DNA from: Bostrychus sinensis
Taxonomy: Eukaryota > Chordata > Actinopteri > Gobiiformes > Eleotridae
Length of the DNA stretch: 64,000 nucleotides
Direction of reading: 5' to 3'
Assembly: GCA_020698575.1 (NCBI GenBank)
Contig: CM036239.1
Coordinates: forward strand, 47,767,763 to 47,831,762
Shown: positions 27,139 through 40,975 of the stretch, piece by piece
How the letters are laid out: each line of letters opens with the position of its first letter
Position numbering within the stretch: the stretch's first letter is position 1
The notes under the pieces: generated by a model
What the model saw: only the letters and a program-made list of their open reading frames with translations
Database searches by the model: none
Told to the model about the DNA's origin: nothing
Made by a program: the position numbers and the translations under genes

Positions 27139-28749
27139 TTATTATTATTATTATTATTATATTTTTTTCCCGTTTTTCGGTTCGTTTCACGCCTTCAGCA
27201 GTTTAACCAATTTTTGCCATTTTTACATATAATGTTTGTGGTCATTGGGAGAATTATGCTACTACTTTTGGCAGTTCTGCCACTTATGGTTTTTGTGCAA
27301 AATGCCATTTTATGCCATATTTTTCCCATTGACTTATAATGGGGCTTGTACAAATTCATGTTTTTTGCACATTTTTCTGCCACTTATGGCCTTTATGCTC
27401 ATTGTGCTTATTCTGCCATTCATTATGCTTCGTTTAAGCAGCAGTTCAGCCATTTAAATTGTTTGTGGTTCGTGCTATTTTATGCCATTTTCTGCCCCAT
27501 TCATTTCTAATGGGACTTTTGCCATTTATTGTCTATCCTTAAACTTTTAATACATTTTTTGGTACAACTAGCATTTTAGTGATTTGTGCAATTTCAGGCC
27601 ATGTTCCCTCTATTGAATTCTATTGTGCCACCTGCCAAATTATGCCATTCTTCCCCATTATGCCTTTCTGCCTTTCTGCCCTTTCCTTTTGCTTTTTAAA
27701 CTTTTTCTTCTTTTTTAAGCTTTTTCTGCTTATTCTGCTTCTGCCTTCTAATTCTGCCTGTTACAGTTTTTGCATTTTGTGCCATTTAATGCCACTTTTC
27801 TGCCCCATTCATTTTTAATGGGACTTTTGCAAAATCATATTTTCTGCCTTTTCTTTTGCAAATTCTGCCCTTTTTGGTCATTCTGCCTGTTCTTATTCTG
27901 CTTCTGCTACTTTTAACCAATAATTCTGCCGTTTACAGTTTTTGCAAATTGTGCCATTTTATGCCATCTTTCTGCAAAATCATAATTTCTGCCTTTCCTT
28001 TTGCAAATTCTGCCCTTTTTGGTCATTTTGCTTGTGCTACTTTTAACCAATAATTCTGCCTTTTACAGTTTTTGCATTTTGTGCCATTTTATGCCATTTT
28101 TCTGCCCAATTCATTTCTAATGGGAATTTTGGCCTTTATGGTCTATCATTATACTTTTTATAATTTTTTTTGGTACAACCAGCATTTTTGTGATTTGTGC
28201 CATTTCTGGCCATGTTCCCTCTATTCAATTCTATTGTGCCACCTGCCATATTATGCCATTCTGCCCCATTCTGCCTTTCCCATTTTCCTTTTGCTTTTTC
28301 AACTTTTTCTGCACTTTTACACCCCTTCTGCTTATTCTGCTTCTGCTACTTTAAACCAATAGTTCTGCCTTTTACAATTTGTGCATTTTGTGCCGTTTTA
28401 TGCCATTTTTCTGCCCCATTCTGCCTTTCTGCCCTTCTCTTTTGCTTTTTCAACTTTTTCTGTTTTTTGAAGGTTTTTCTGCTTATTCTGCTTCTGCCTT
28501 TTACAGTTTTTGCATTTTGTGCCATTTTATGCCACTTTTCTGCAAATTCAAATTTTCTGCTTTTCCTTATGCAAATTCATTATTTCTGCCTTTCCTTCTG
28601 CAAATTCTGCAGTTTTTGGTCATTCTGCTCTTTCTGTTTCTGCTAACTTATTCTGCTTTTTAACGATTTTGCAATTTATGCTATTTTATGCCATAAATTT
28701 TTTAGCTTACGCAAACACTCGCAATGGCTTCTGCCATTGCAATTTCTAG
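27139..28749 (+). repeat. Array unit 18 (1611 bp), hybrid header
   Basis: The header starts as h3 (CTACTAC) and ends as h1 (CATTCATTATGCTTCG), followed by a more diverged first subrepeat (GAATTCTATTGTGCC near 27614). Confidence 0.85.
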
Positions 28750-30259
28750 TTATTGAGTGTTTGCGTAGCATTACGCAAACACTAATTGTTATGGAAGTTC
28801 TTTATTATTATTATTCAGGATTTTTCCCGTTTTTCGGTTCGTTTCACGCCTTCAGCAGTTTAACCAATTTTTGCCATTTTTACATATAATGTTTGTGGTC
28901 ATTGGGAGAATTATGCTATTACTTTTGGCAGTTCTGCCACTTATGGTTTTTGTGCAAAATGCCATTTTATGCCATATTTTTCCCATTGACTTATAATGGG
29001 GCTTGTACAAATTCATGTTTTTTGCACATTTTTCTGCCACTTATGCCCTTTACGCTCATTGTGCTCATTCTGCCAATGGTTCTGCTTCGTTTAAGCAGCA
29101 GTTCAGCCATTTAAAGTGTTTGTGGTTTGCGCTATTTTATGCCATTTTTCTGCCCCATTCATTTCTAATGGGACTTTTGCCATTTATTGTCTATCCTTAA
29201 ACTTTTAATAAATTTTTTGGTACAACTAGCATTTTAGTGATTTGTGCAGTTTCAGGCCATGTTCCCTCTATTCAATTCTATTGAGCCACCTGCCATATTA
29301 TGCCATTCTGCCCCATTATGCCTTTCTGCTCTTCTGCCCTTCCCTTTTGCTTTTTAAACTTTTTCTGCTTTTTAAAGCTTTTTCTGCTTATTCTGCTTCT
29401 GCCTTCTAATTCTGCCTTTTACAGTTTTTGCATTTTGTGCCATTTTATGCCACTTTTCTGCCCCATTCATTTCCAATGGGACTTTTGCAATTTATTGTTT
29501 ATTCTTATACTTTTTATACATTTTTTGGTAAAAGCAGCATTTTAGTGATTTGTGCAATTTCAGGCCATGTTCCCTCTTTTCAATTCTATTGTGCCACCTG
29601 CCATATTATGCCATTCTGCCCCATTACGCCTTTCTGCCCTTCCCTTTTGCTTTTTAAACTTTTTCTGCTTTTTTAAGCTTTTTCTGCTTATTCTGCTTCT
29701 GCCTTCTAATTCAGCCTTATACAGTTTTTGCATTTTGTGCCATTTTATGCCACTTTTCTGCCCCATTCATTTCTAATGGGACTTTTGCAATTTATTGTCT
29801 ATCATTTTACATTTTATACATTTTTTGGTACAACCAGCATTTTAGTGATTTGTGCAATTTCAGGCCATGTTCCCTTTATTCAATTCCTATTGTGCCACCT
29901 GTCATATTATGCCATTCTGCCCCATTCTGCCTTTCTGCCCTTCCCTTTTGCTTTTTCAACTTTTTCTGCTTTTTTAAGCTTTTTCTGCTTATTCTGCTTC
30001 TGCCTTCTAATTCTGCCTTTTACAGTTTTTGCAAATTGTGCCATTTTATGCCATCTTTCTGCAAATTCAAATTTTCTGCTTTTCCTTATGCAAATTCATT
30101 ATTTCTGCCTTTCCTTCTGCAACTTCTGGTCATTCTGCTCTTTCTGCTTCTGCTAAATAATTCTGCTTTTTAACGATTTTGCAATTTATGCCATTTTATG
30201 CCATCAATTTTTCAGCTTACGCAAACACTCGCAATGGCTTCTGCCATTGCAATTTCTAG
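28750..30259 (+). repeat. Array unit 19 (1510 bp) with one 5' hairpin
   Basis: Hairpin at 28755, header h2. Same class as units 3, 5, 17, 22 and 24. Confidence 0.85.
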
Positions 30260-32021
30260 TTATTATTATTATATTTTTTTCCCGTTTTTCGGTTCGTTTC
30301 ACGCCTTCAGCAGTTTAACCAATTTTTGCCATTTTTACATATAATGTTTGTGGTCATTGGGAGAATTATGCTATTACTTTTGGCAGTTCTGCCACTTATG
30401 GTTTTTGTGCAAAATGCCATTTTATGCCATATTTTTCCCATTGACTTATAATGGGGCTTGTACAAATTCATGTTTTTTGCACATTTTTCTGCCACTTATG
30501 GCCTTTATGCTCATTGTGCTTATTCTGCCATTCATTATGCTTCATTTAAGCAGCAGTTCAGCCATTTAAAGTGTTTGTGGTTTGCGCTATTTTATGCCAT
30601 TTTTCTGCCCCATTCATTTCTAAAGGGACTTTTGCCATTTATTGTCTATCCTTGTACTTTTTATACATTTTTTGGTACAACCAGCATTTTAGTGATTTGT
30701 GCAGTTTCAGGCCATGTTCCCTCTATTCAATTCTATTGTGCCACCTGCCATATTATGCCATTCTGCCCCATTATGCCTTTCTGCCCTTCTGCCCTTCCCT
30801 TTTGCTTTTTAAACTTTTTTTTGCTTTTTTAAGCTTTTTCTGCTTATTCTGCTTCTGCCTTCTAATTCTGCCTTTTACAGTTTTTGCATTTTGTGCCATT
30901 TTATGCCACTTTTCTGCCCCATTCATTTCTAATGGGACTTTTGCAAATTCATATTTTCTGCCTTTTCTTTTGCAAATTCTGCCCTTTTTGGTCATTCTGC
31001 CTGTTCTTATTCTGCTTCTGCTACTTTTAACCAATAATTCTGCCGTTTACAGTTTTTGCAAATTGTGCCATTTTATGCCATCTTTCTACAAAATCATAAT
31101 TTCTGCCTTTCCTTTTGCAAATTCTGCCCTTTTTGGTCATTTTGCTTGTGCTACTTTTAACCAATAATTCTGCCTTTTACAGTTTTTGCATTTTGTGCCG
31201 TTTTATGCCATTTTTCTGCCCCATTCATTTCTAATGGGACTTTTGGCCTTTATGGTCTATCATTATACTTTTTATAATTTTTTTTGATACAACCAGCATT
31301 TTTGTGATTTGTGCAATTTCTGGCCATGTTCCCTCTATTCAATTCTATTGTGCCACCTGCCATATTATGCCATTCTGCCCCATTCTGCCTTTCTCATTTT
31401 CCTTTTGCTTTTTCAACTTTTTCTGCACTTTTACACCCCTTCTGCTTATTCTGCTTCTGCTACTTTAAACCAATAGTTCTGCCTTTTACAATTTGTGCAT
31501 TTTGTGCCGTTTTATGCCATTTTTCTGCCCCATTCTGCCTTTCTGCCCTTCTCTTTTGCTTTTTCAACTTTTTCTGTTTTTTGAAGGTTTTTCTGCTTAT
31601 TCTGCTTCTGCCTTTTACAGTTTTTGCATTTTGTGCCATTTTATGCCACTTTTCTGCAAATTCAAATTTTCTGCTTTTCCTTATGCAAATTCATTATTTC
31701 TGCCTTTCTTTCTGCAAATTCTGCCATTTTTGGTCATTCTGCTCTTTCTGCTTCTGCTAAATAATTCTGCTTTTGAACGATTTTGCAAATTGTGCCATTT
31801 TATGCCATCTTTCTGCAATTCAAATTTTCTGCTTTTCCTTATGCAAATTCATTATTTCTGCCTTTCCTTCTGCAAATTCTGCCGTTTTTGGTCATTATGC
31901 TCTTTCTGCTTCTGCTAAATAATTCTGCTTTTTAACAATTTTGCAATTTATGCTATTTTATGCCATAAATTCTTTAGCTTACGCAAACACTCGCAATGGC
32001 TTCTGCCATTGCAATTTCTAG
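30260..32021 (+). repeat. Array unit 20 (1762 bp), hybrid header
   Basis: The header mixes h2-like (TATTAC, TGCCAC) and h1-like (CATTCATTATGC) states. The core carries an extra short subrepeat. Confidence 0.85.
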
Positions 32022-33692
32022 TTGAGTGTTTGCGTAGCATTACGCAAACACTAATTGTTATGGAAGTTCTTTATTATTATTATTATTATTATATTTTTTT
32101 CCCGTTTTTCGGTTCGTTTCACGCCTTCAGCAGTTTAACCAATTTTTGCCATTTTTACATATAATGTTTGTGGTCATTGGGAGAATTATGCTATTACTTT
32201 TGGCAGTTCTGCCACTTATGGTTTTTGTGCAAAATGCCATTTTATGCCATATTTTTCCCATTGACTTATAATGGGGCTTGTACAAATTCATGTTTTTTGC
32301 ACATTTTTCTGCCACTTATGGCCTTTATGCTCATTGTGCTCATTCTGCCAATGGTTCTGCTTCATTTAAGCAGCAGTTCAGCCATTTAAAGTGTTTGTGG
32401 TTTGCGCTATTTTATGCCATTTTTCTTCCCCATTCATTTCTAAAGGGACTTTTGCCATTTATTGTCTATCCTTGTACTTTTTATACATTTTTTGGTACAA
32501 CCAGCATTTTAGTGATTTGTGCAGTTTCAGGCCATGTTCCCTCTATTCAATTCTATTGTGCCACCTGCCATATTATGCCATTCTGCCCCATTATGCCTTT
32601 CTGCCCTTCTGCCCTTCCCTTTTGCTTTTTAAACTTTTTCTGCTTTTTTAAGGTTTTTATGCTTATTCTGCTTCTGCCTTCTAATTCTGCCTTTTACAGT
32701 TTTTGCATTTTGTGCCATTTAATGCCACTTTTCTGCCCCATTCATTTTTAATGGGACTTTTGCAAAATCATAATTTTTGCCTTTCCTTTTGCAAATTCTG
32801 CCCTTTTTGGTCATTTTGCTTGTGCTACTTTTAACCAATAATTCTGCCTTTTACAGTTTTTGCATTTTGTGCCGTTTAATGCCATTTTTCTGCCCAATTC
32901 ATTTCTAATGGGACTTTTGGCCTTTATGGTCTATCATTATACTTTTTATATTTTTTTTTTTGGTACAACCAGCATTTTTGTGATTTGTGCAATTTCTGGC
33001 CATGTTCCCTCTATTCAATTCTATTGTGCCACCTGCCATATTATGCCATTCTGCCCCATTCTGCCTTTCCCATTTTCCTTTTGCTTTTTCAACTTTTTCT
33101 GCACTTTTACACCCCTTCTGCTTATTCTGCTTCTGCTACTTTAAACCAATAGTTCTGCCTTTTACAATTTGTGCATTTTGTGCCGTTTTATGCCATTTTT
33201 CTGCCCCATTCAGCCTTTCTGCCCTTCTCTTTTGCTTTTTCAACTTTTTCTGTTTTTTGAAGGTTTTTCTGCTTATTCTGCTTCTGCCTTTTACAGTTTT
33301 TGCATTTTGTGCCATTTTATGCCACTTTTCTGCAAATTCAAATTTTCTGCTTTTCCTTATGCAAATTCATTATTTCTGCCTTTCTTTCTGCAAATTCTGC
33401 CATTTTTGGTCATTCTGCTCTTTCTGCTTCTGCTAAATAATTCTGCTTTTTAACAATTTTGCAAATTGTGCCATTTTATGCCATCTTTCTGCAAATTCAA
33501 ATTTTCTGCTTTTCCTTATGCAAATTCATTATTTCTGCCTTTCCTTCTGCAAATTCTGCCGTTTTTGGTCATTATGCTCTTTCTGCTAAATAATTCTGCT
33601 TTTTAACGATTTTGCAATTTATGCTATTTTATGCCATAAATTTTTTAGCTTACGCAAACACTCGCAATGGCTTCTGCCATTGCAATTTCTAG
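32022..33692 (+). repeat. Array unit 21 (1671 bp) with one 5' hairpin
   Basis: Hairpin at 32024, but with the TATATTTTTTTCCCG leader normally seen without a hairpin. Header mostly h3. Confidence 0.85.
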
Positions 33693-35202
33693 TTATTGAG
33701 TGTTTGCGTAGCATTACGCAAACACTAATTGTTATGGAAGTTCTTTATTATTATTATTCAGGATTTTTCCCGTTTTTCGGTTCGTTTCACGCCTTCAGCA
33801 GTTTAACCAATTTTTGCCATTTTTACATATAATGTTTGTGGTCATTGGGAGAATTATGCTATTACTTTTGGCAGTTCTGCCACTTATAGTTTTTGTGCAA
33901 AATGCCATTTTATGCCATATTTTTCCCATTGACTTATAATGGGGCTTGTACAAATTCATGTTTTTTGCACATTTTTCTGCCACTTATGCCCTTTACGCTC
34001 ATTGTGCTCATTCTGCCAATGGTTCTGCTTCGTTTAAGCAGCAGTTCAGCCATTTAAAGTGTTTGTGGTTTGCGCTATTTTATGCCATTTTTCTGCCCCA
34101 TTCATTTCTAATGGGACTTTTGCCATTTATTGTCTATCCTTAAACTTTTAATACATTTTTTGGTACAACTAGCATTTTAGTGATTTGTGCAGTTTCAGGC
34201 CATGTTCCCTCTATTCAATTCTATTGAGCCACCTGCCATATTATGCCATTCTGCCCCATTATGCCTTTCTGCTCTTCTGCCCTTCCCTTTTGCTTTTTAA
34301 ACTTTTTCTGCTTTTTAAAGCTTTTTCTGCTTATTCTGCTTCTGCCTTCTAATTCTGCCTTTTACAGTTTTTGCATTTTGTGCCATTTTATGCCACTTTT
34401 CTGCCCCATTCATTTCCAATGGGACTTTTGCAATTTATTGTTTATTCTTATACTTTTTATACATTTTTTGGTAAAAGCAGCATTTTAGTGATTTGTGCAA
34501 TTTCAGGCCATGTTCCCTCTTTTCAATTCTATTGTGCCACCTGCCATATTATGCCATTCTGCCCCATTACGCCTTTCTGCCCTTCCCTTTTGCTTTTTAA
34601 ACTTTTTCTGCTTTTTTAAGCTTTTTCTGCTTATTCTGCTTCTGCCTTCTAATTCAGCCTTATACAGTTTTTGCATTTTGTGCCATTTTATGCCACTTTT
34701 CTGCCCCATTCATTTCTAATGGGACTTTTGCAATTTATTGTCTATCATTTTACATTTTATACATTTTTTGGTACAACCAGCATTTTAGTGATTTGTGCAA
34801 TTTCAGGCCATGTTCCCTTTATTCAATTCCTATTGTGCCACCTGTCATATTATGCCATTCTGCCCCATTCTGCCTTTCTGCCCTTCCCTTTTGCTTTTTC
34901 AACTTTTTCTGCTTTTTTAAGCTTTTTCTGCTTATTCTGCTTCTGCCTTCTAATTCTGCCTTTTACAGTTTTTGCAAATTGTGCCATTTTATGCCATCTT
35001 TCTGCAAATTCAAATTTTCTGCTTTTCCTTATGCAAATTCATTATTTCTGCCTTTCCTTCTGCAACTTCTGGTCATTCTGCTCTTTCTGCTTCTGCTAAA
35101 TAATTCTGCTTTTTAACGATTTTGCAATTTATGCCATTTTATGCCATCAATTTTTCAGCTTACGCAAACACTCGCAATGGCTTCTGCCATTGCAATTTCT
35201 AG
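33693..35202 (+). repeat. Array unit 22 (1510 bp) with one 5' hairpin
   Basis: Hairpin at 33698, header h2 with a private change (CTTATAGTTTTTG near 33885). Confidence 0.85.
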
Positions 35203-36674
35203 TTATTATTATTATTATTATATTTTTTTCCCGTTTTTCGGTTCGTTTCACGCCTTCAGCAGTTTAACCAATTTTTGCCATTTTTACATATAATGTTTGT
35301 GGTCATTGGGAGAATTATGCTATTACTTTTGGCAGTTCTACCACTTATGGTTTTTGTGCAAAATGCCATTTTATGCCGTATTTTTCCCATTGACTTATAA
35401 TGGGGCTTGTACAAATTCATGTTTTTTGCACATTTTTCTGCCACTTATGGCCTTTATGCTCATTGTGCTCATTCTGCCAATGGTTCTGCTTCATTTAAGC
35501 AGCAGTTCAGCCATTTAAAGTGTTTGTGGTTTGCGCTATTTTATGCCATTTTTCTGCCCCATTCATTTCTAATGGGACTTTTGCCATTTATTGTCTATCC
35601 TTGTACTTTTTATACATTTTTTGGTACAACCAGCATTTTAGTGATTTGTGCAGTTTCAGGCCATGTTCCCTTTATTCAATTCTATTGTGCCACCTGCCAT
35701 ATTATGCCATTCTGCCCCATTATGCCTCTCTGCCCTTCTGCCCTTCCCTTTTGCTTTTTAAACTTTTTCTGCTTTTTTAAGGTTTTTATGCTTATTCTGC
35801 TTCTGCCTTCTAATTCTGCCTTTTACAGTTTTTGCATTTTGTGCCATTTAATGCCACTTTTCTGCCCCATTCATTTTTAATGGGACTTTTGCAAATTCAT
35901 ATTTTCTGCCTTTTCTTTTGCAAATTCTGCCCTTTTTGGTCATTCTGCCTGTTCTTATTCTGCTTCTGCTACTTTTAACCAATAATTCTGCCGTTTACAG
36001 TTTTTGCAAATTGTGCCATTTTATGCCATCTTTCTGCAAAATCATAATTTCTGCCTTTCCTTTTGCAAATTCTGCCCTTTTTGGTCATTTTGCTTGTGCT
36101 ACTTTTAACCAATAATTCTGCCTTTTACAGTTTTTGCATTTTGTGCCGTTTTATGCCATTTTTCTGCCCAATTAATTTCTAATGGGACTTTTGGCCTTTA
36201 TGGTCAATCATTATACTTTTTATAATTTTTTTTGGTACAACCAGCATTTTTGTGATTTGTGCAATTTCTGGCCATGTTCCCTCTATTCAATTCTATTGTG
36301 CCACCTGCCATATTATGCCATTCTGCCCCATTCTGCCTTTCTACCCTTTCCTTTTGCTTTTTCAACTTTTTCTGCTTTTTTAAGCTTTTTCTGCTTATTC
36401 TGCTTCTGCCTTCTAATTCAGCCTTTTACAGTTTTTGCATTTTGTGCCATTTTATGCCACTTTTCAGCAAATTCAAAGTTTCTGCTTTTCCTTATGCAAA
36501 TTCATTATTTCTGCCTTCCCTTCTGCAAATTCTGCTGTTTTTGGTCATTATGCTCTTTCTGCTTCTGCTAAATAATTCTGCTTTTTAACGATTTTGCAAT
36601 TTATGCTATTTTATGCCATACATTTTTTAGCTTACGCAAACACTCGCAATGGCTTCTGCCATTGCAATTTCTAG
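35203..36674 (+). repeat. Array unit 23 (1472 bp), hybrid header
   Basis: The header begins as h1 (TACCAC, GCCGTA) and ends as h3 (GCCAATGGTTCTGCTTCAT). The core matches unit 11. Confidence 0.85.
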
Positions 36675-38190
36675 TTATTATTATTGAGTGTTTGCGTAGC
36701 ATTACGCAAACACTAATTGTTATGGAAGTTCTTTATTATTATTATTCAGGATTTTTCCCGTTTTTCGGTTCGTTTCACGCCTTCAGCAGTTTAACCAATT
36801 TTTGCCATTTTTACATATAATGTTTGTGGTCATTGGGAGAATTATGCTATTACTTTTGGCAGTTCTGCCACTTATGGTTTTTGTGCAAAATGCCATTTTA
36901 TGCCATATTTTTCCCATTGACTTATAATGGGGCTTGTACAAATTCATGTTTTTTGCACATTTTTCTGCCACTTATGCCCTTTACGCTCATTGTGCTCATT
37001 CTGCCAATGGTTCTGCTTCGTTTAAGCAGCAGTTCAGCCATTTAAAGTGTTTGTGGTTTGCGCTATTTTATGCCATTTTTCTGCCCCATTCATTTCTAAT
37101 GGGACTTTTGCCATTTATTGTCTATCCTTAAACTTTTAATAAATTTTTTGGTACAACTAGCATTTTAGTGATTTGTGCAGTTTCAGGCCATGTTCCCTCT
37201 ATTCAATTCTATTGAGCCACCTGCCATATTATGCCATTCTGCCCCATTATGCCTTTCTGCTCTTCTGCCCTTCCCTTTTGCTTTTTAAACTTTTTCTGCT
37301 TTTTAAAGCTTTTTCTGCTTATTCTGCTTCTGCCTTCTAATTCTGCCTTTTACAGTTTTTGCATTTTGTGCCATTTTATGCCACTTTTCTGCCCCATTCA
37401 TTTCCAATGGGACTTTTGCAATTTATTGTTTATTCTTATACTTTTTATACATTTTTTGGTAAAAGCAGCATTTTAGTGATTTGTGCAATTTCAGGCCATG
37501 TTCCCTCTTTTCAATTCTATTGTGCCACCTGCCATATTATGCCATTCTGCCCCATTACGCCTTTCTGCCCTTCCCTTTTGCTTTTTAAACTTTTTCTGCT
37601 TTTTTAAGCTTTTTCTGCTTATTCTGCTTCTGCCTTCTAATTCAGCCTTATACAGTTTTTGCATTTTGTGCCATTTTATGCCACTTTTCTGCCCCATTCA
37701 TTTCTAATGGGACTTTTGCAATTTATTGTCTATCATTTTACATTTTATACATTTTTTGGTACAACCAGCATTTTAGTGATTTGTGCAATTTCAGGCCATG
37801 TTCCCTTTATTCAATTCCTATTGTGCCACCTGTCATATTATGCCATTCTGCCCCATTCTGCCTTTCTGCCCTTCCCTTTTGCTTTTTCAACTTTTTCTGC
37901 TTTTTTAAGCTTTTTCTGCTTATTCTGCTTCTGCCTTCTAATTCTGCCTTTTACAGTTTTTGCAAATTGTGCCATTTTATGCCATCTTTCTGCAAATTCA
38001 AATTTTCTGCTTTTCCTTATGCAAATTCATTATTTCTGCCTTTCCTTCTGCAACTTCTGGTCATTCTGCTCTTTCTGCTTCTGCTAAATAATTCTGCTTT
38101 TTAACGATTTTGCAATTTATGCCATTTTATGCCATCAATTTTTCAGCTTACGCAAACACTCGCAATGGCTTCTGCCATTGCAATTTCTAG
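36675..38190 (+). repeat. Array unit 24 (1516 bp) with one 5' hairpin
   Basis: Hairpin at 36686 after an ATT spacer, header h2. Confidence 0.85.
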
Positions 38191-39670
38191 TTATTATTAT
38201 TATATTTTTTTCCCGTTTTTCGGTTCGTTTCACGCCTTCAGCAGTTTAACCAATTTTTGCCATTTTTACATATAATGTTTGTGGTCATTGGGAGAATTAT
38301 GCTACTACTTTTGGCAGTTCTGCCACTTATGGTTTTTGTGCAAAATGCCATTTTATGCCATATTTTTCCCATTGACTTATAATGGGGCTTGTACAAATTC
38401 ATGTTTTTTGCACATTTTTCTGCCACTTATGCCCTTTATGCTCATTGTGCTCATTCTGCCAATGGTACTGCTTCATTTAAGCAGCAGTTCAGCCATTTAA
38501 AGTGTTTGTGGTTTGTGCTATTTTATGCCATTTTTCTGCCCCATTCATTTCTAATGGGACTTTTGCCATTTATTGTCTATCCTTATACTTTTTTATACAT
38601 TTTTGGTACAACCAGCATTTTAGTGATTTGTGCAATTTCAGGCCATGTTCCCTCTATTCAATTCTTTTGTGCCACCTGCCATATTATGCCATTCTGCCCC
38701 ATTATGCATTTCTGCCCTTCTGCCCTTCCCTTTTGCTTTTTAAACTTTTTCTGCTTTTTTTAAGCTTTTTCTGCTTATTCTGCTTCTGCCTTCTAATTCT
38801 GCCTTTTACAGTTTTTGCATTTTGTGCCATTTTATGCCACTTTTCTGCCCCATTCATTTCTAATGGGACTTTTGCAATTTACTGTCTATCCTTATACCTT
38901 TTATAAATTTTTTTGGTACAACCAGCATTTTAGTTATTTTGCAATTTCAGGCTATGTTCCCTCTATTCAATTCTATTGTGCCACCTGTCATATTATGCCA
39001 TTCTGCCCCATTCTGCCTTTCTGCCCTTCCCTTTTGCTTTTTCAACTTTTTCTGCTTTTTGAAGCTTCTTCTGCTTATTCTGCTTCTGCCTTTTAATTCT
39101 GCCTTTTACAGTTTTGCATTTTGTGCCATTTTTTGCCACTTTTCAGCAAATTCAAATTTTCTGCTTTTCCTTATGCAAATTCATTATTTCTGCCTTTTTT
39201 TCTGAAAATTCTGCCATTTTTGGTCATTATGCTCTTTCTGCTTCTGCTAAATATTCTGCTTTTTAACGATTTTGCAAATTGTGCCATTTTATGCCATCTT
39301 TCTGCAAATTCAAATTTTCTGCTTTTCCTTATGCAGATTCATTATTTCTGCCTTTCCTTCTGCAAATTCTGCCGTTTTTGGTCATTCTGCTCTTTCTGCT
39401 TCTGCTAAATAATTCTGCTTTTTAACGATTGTGCAAATTGTGCCATTTTATGCCATCTTTCTGCAAATTCAAATTTTCTGCTTTTCCTTATGCAAATTCA
39501 TTATTTCTGCCTTTCCTTTCGCAAATTCTGCCGTTTTTGGTCATTCTGCTCTTTCTGTTTCTGCTAAATAATTCTGCTTTTTAACGATTTTGCAACTTAT
39601 GCTATTTTATGCCATACATTTTTTAGCTTACGCAAACACTCGCAATGGCTTCTGCCATTGCAATTTCTAG
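38191..39670 (+). repeat. Array unit 25 (1480 bp)
   Basis: Header h3-like with CCCTTTATGCTC. The core has several private changes between 38580 and 39260 and three short subrepeats before the 3' module. Confidence 0.85.
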
Positions 39671-40975
39671 TTATTATTATTATATTTTTTTCCCGTTTTT
39701 CGGTTCGTTTCACGCCTTCAGCAGTTTAACCAATTTTTGCCATTTTTACATATAATGTTTGTGGTCATTGGGAGAATTATGCTACTACTTTTGGCAGTTC
39801 TGCCACTTATGGTTTTTGTGCAAAATGCCATTTTATGCCATATTTTTCCCATTGACTTATAATGGGGCTTGTACAAATTCATGTTTTTTGCACATTTTTC
39901 TGCCACTTATGGCCTTTATGCTCATTGTGCTCATTCTGCCAATGGTACTGCTTCATTTAAGCAGCAGTTCAGCCATTTAAAGTGTTTGTGGTTTGTGCTA
40001 TTTTATGCCATTTTTCTGCCCCATTCATTTCTAATGGGACTTTTGCCATTTATTGTCTATCCTTAAATTTTTAATAAATTTTTTGGTACAACTAGCATTT
40101 TAGTGATTTGTGCAATTTCAGGCCATGTTTTCTCTATTCAATTCTATTGTGCCACCTGCCATATTATGCCATTCTGCCCCATTATTCCTTTCTGCCCTTC
40201 TGCCCTTCTCTTTTGCTTTTTAAACTTGTTCTGCTTTTTCTGCTTATTCTGCTTCTGCCTTCTAATTCTGCCTTTTACAGTTTTTGCATTTTGTGCCATT
40301 TTATGCCACTTTTCTGCCCCATTCATTTCTAATGGGACTTTTGCAATTTATTGTCTATCCTTATACCTTTTATACATTTTTTTGGTACAACCAGCATTTT
40401 AGTGATTTGTGCAATTTCTGGTCATGTTCCCTCTATTCAATTCTATTGTGCCACCTGCCATATTATGCCATTCTGCCCCATTCTGCCTTTCTACCCTTCC
40501 CTTTTGCTTTTTCAACTTTTTCTGCTTTTTTTAAGCTTTTTCTGCTTACTCTGCTTCTGCCTTCCAATTCAGCCTTTTACAGTTTTTGCATTTTGTGCCA
40601 TTTTATGCCACTTTTCAGCAAATTCAAAGTTTCTGCTTTTCCTTATGCAAATTCATTATTTCTGCCTTTCCTTCTGCAAATTCTGCCGTTTTTGGTCATT
40701 CTGCTCTTTCTGCTTCTGCTAAATAATTCTGCTTTTTAACGATTTCGCAAATTGTGCCATTTTATGCCATCTTTCTGCAAATTTAAATTTTCTGCTTTTC
40801 TTTCTGCAAATTCATTATTTCTGCCTTTCCTTCTGCAACTTCTAGTCATTCTGCTCTTTCTGCTTCTGCTAAATAATTCTGCTTTTTAACGATTTTGCAA
40901 TTTATGCTATTTTATGCCATAAATCTTTCACCTTACGCAAACACTCGCAATGGCTTCTGCCATTGCAATTTCTAG
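39671..40975 (+). repeat. Array unit 26 (1305 bp, short class)
   Basis: Near-identical to unit 15, with CATGTTTTCTC where most units read CATGTTCCCTC. Confidence 0.85.
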
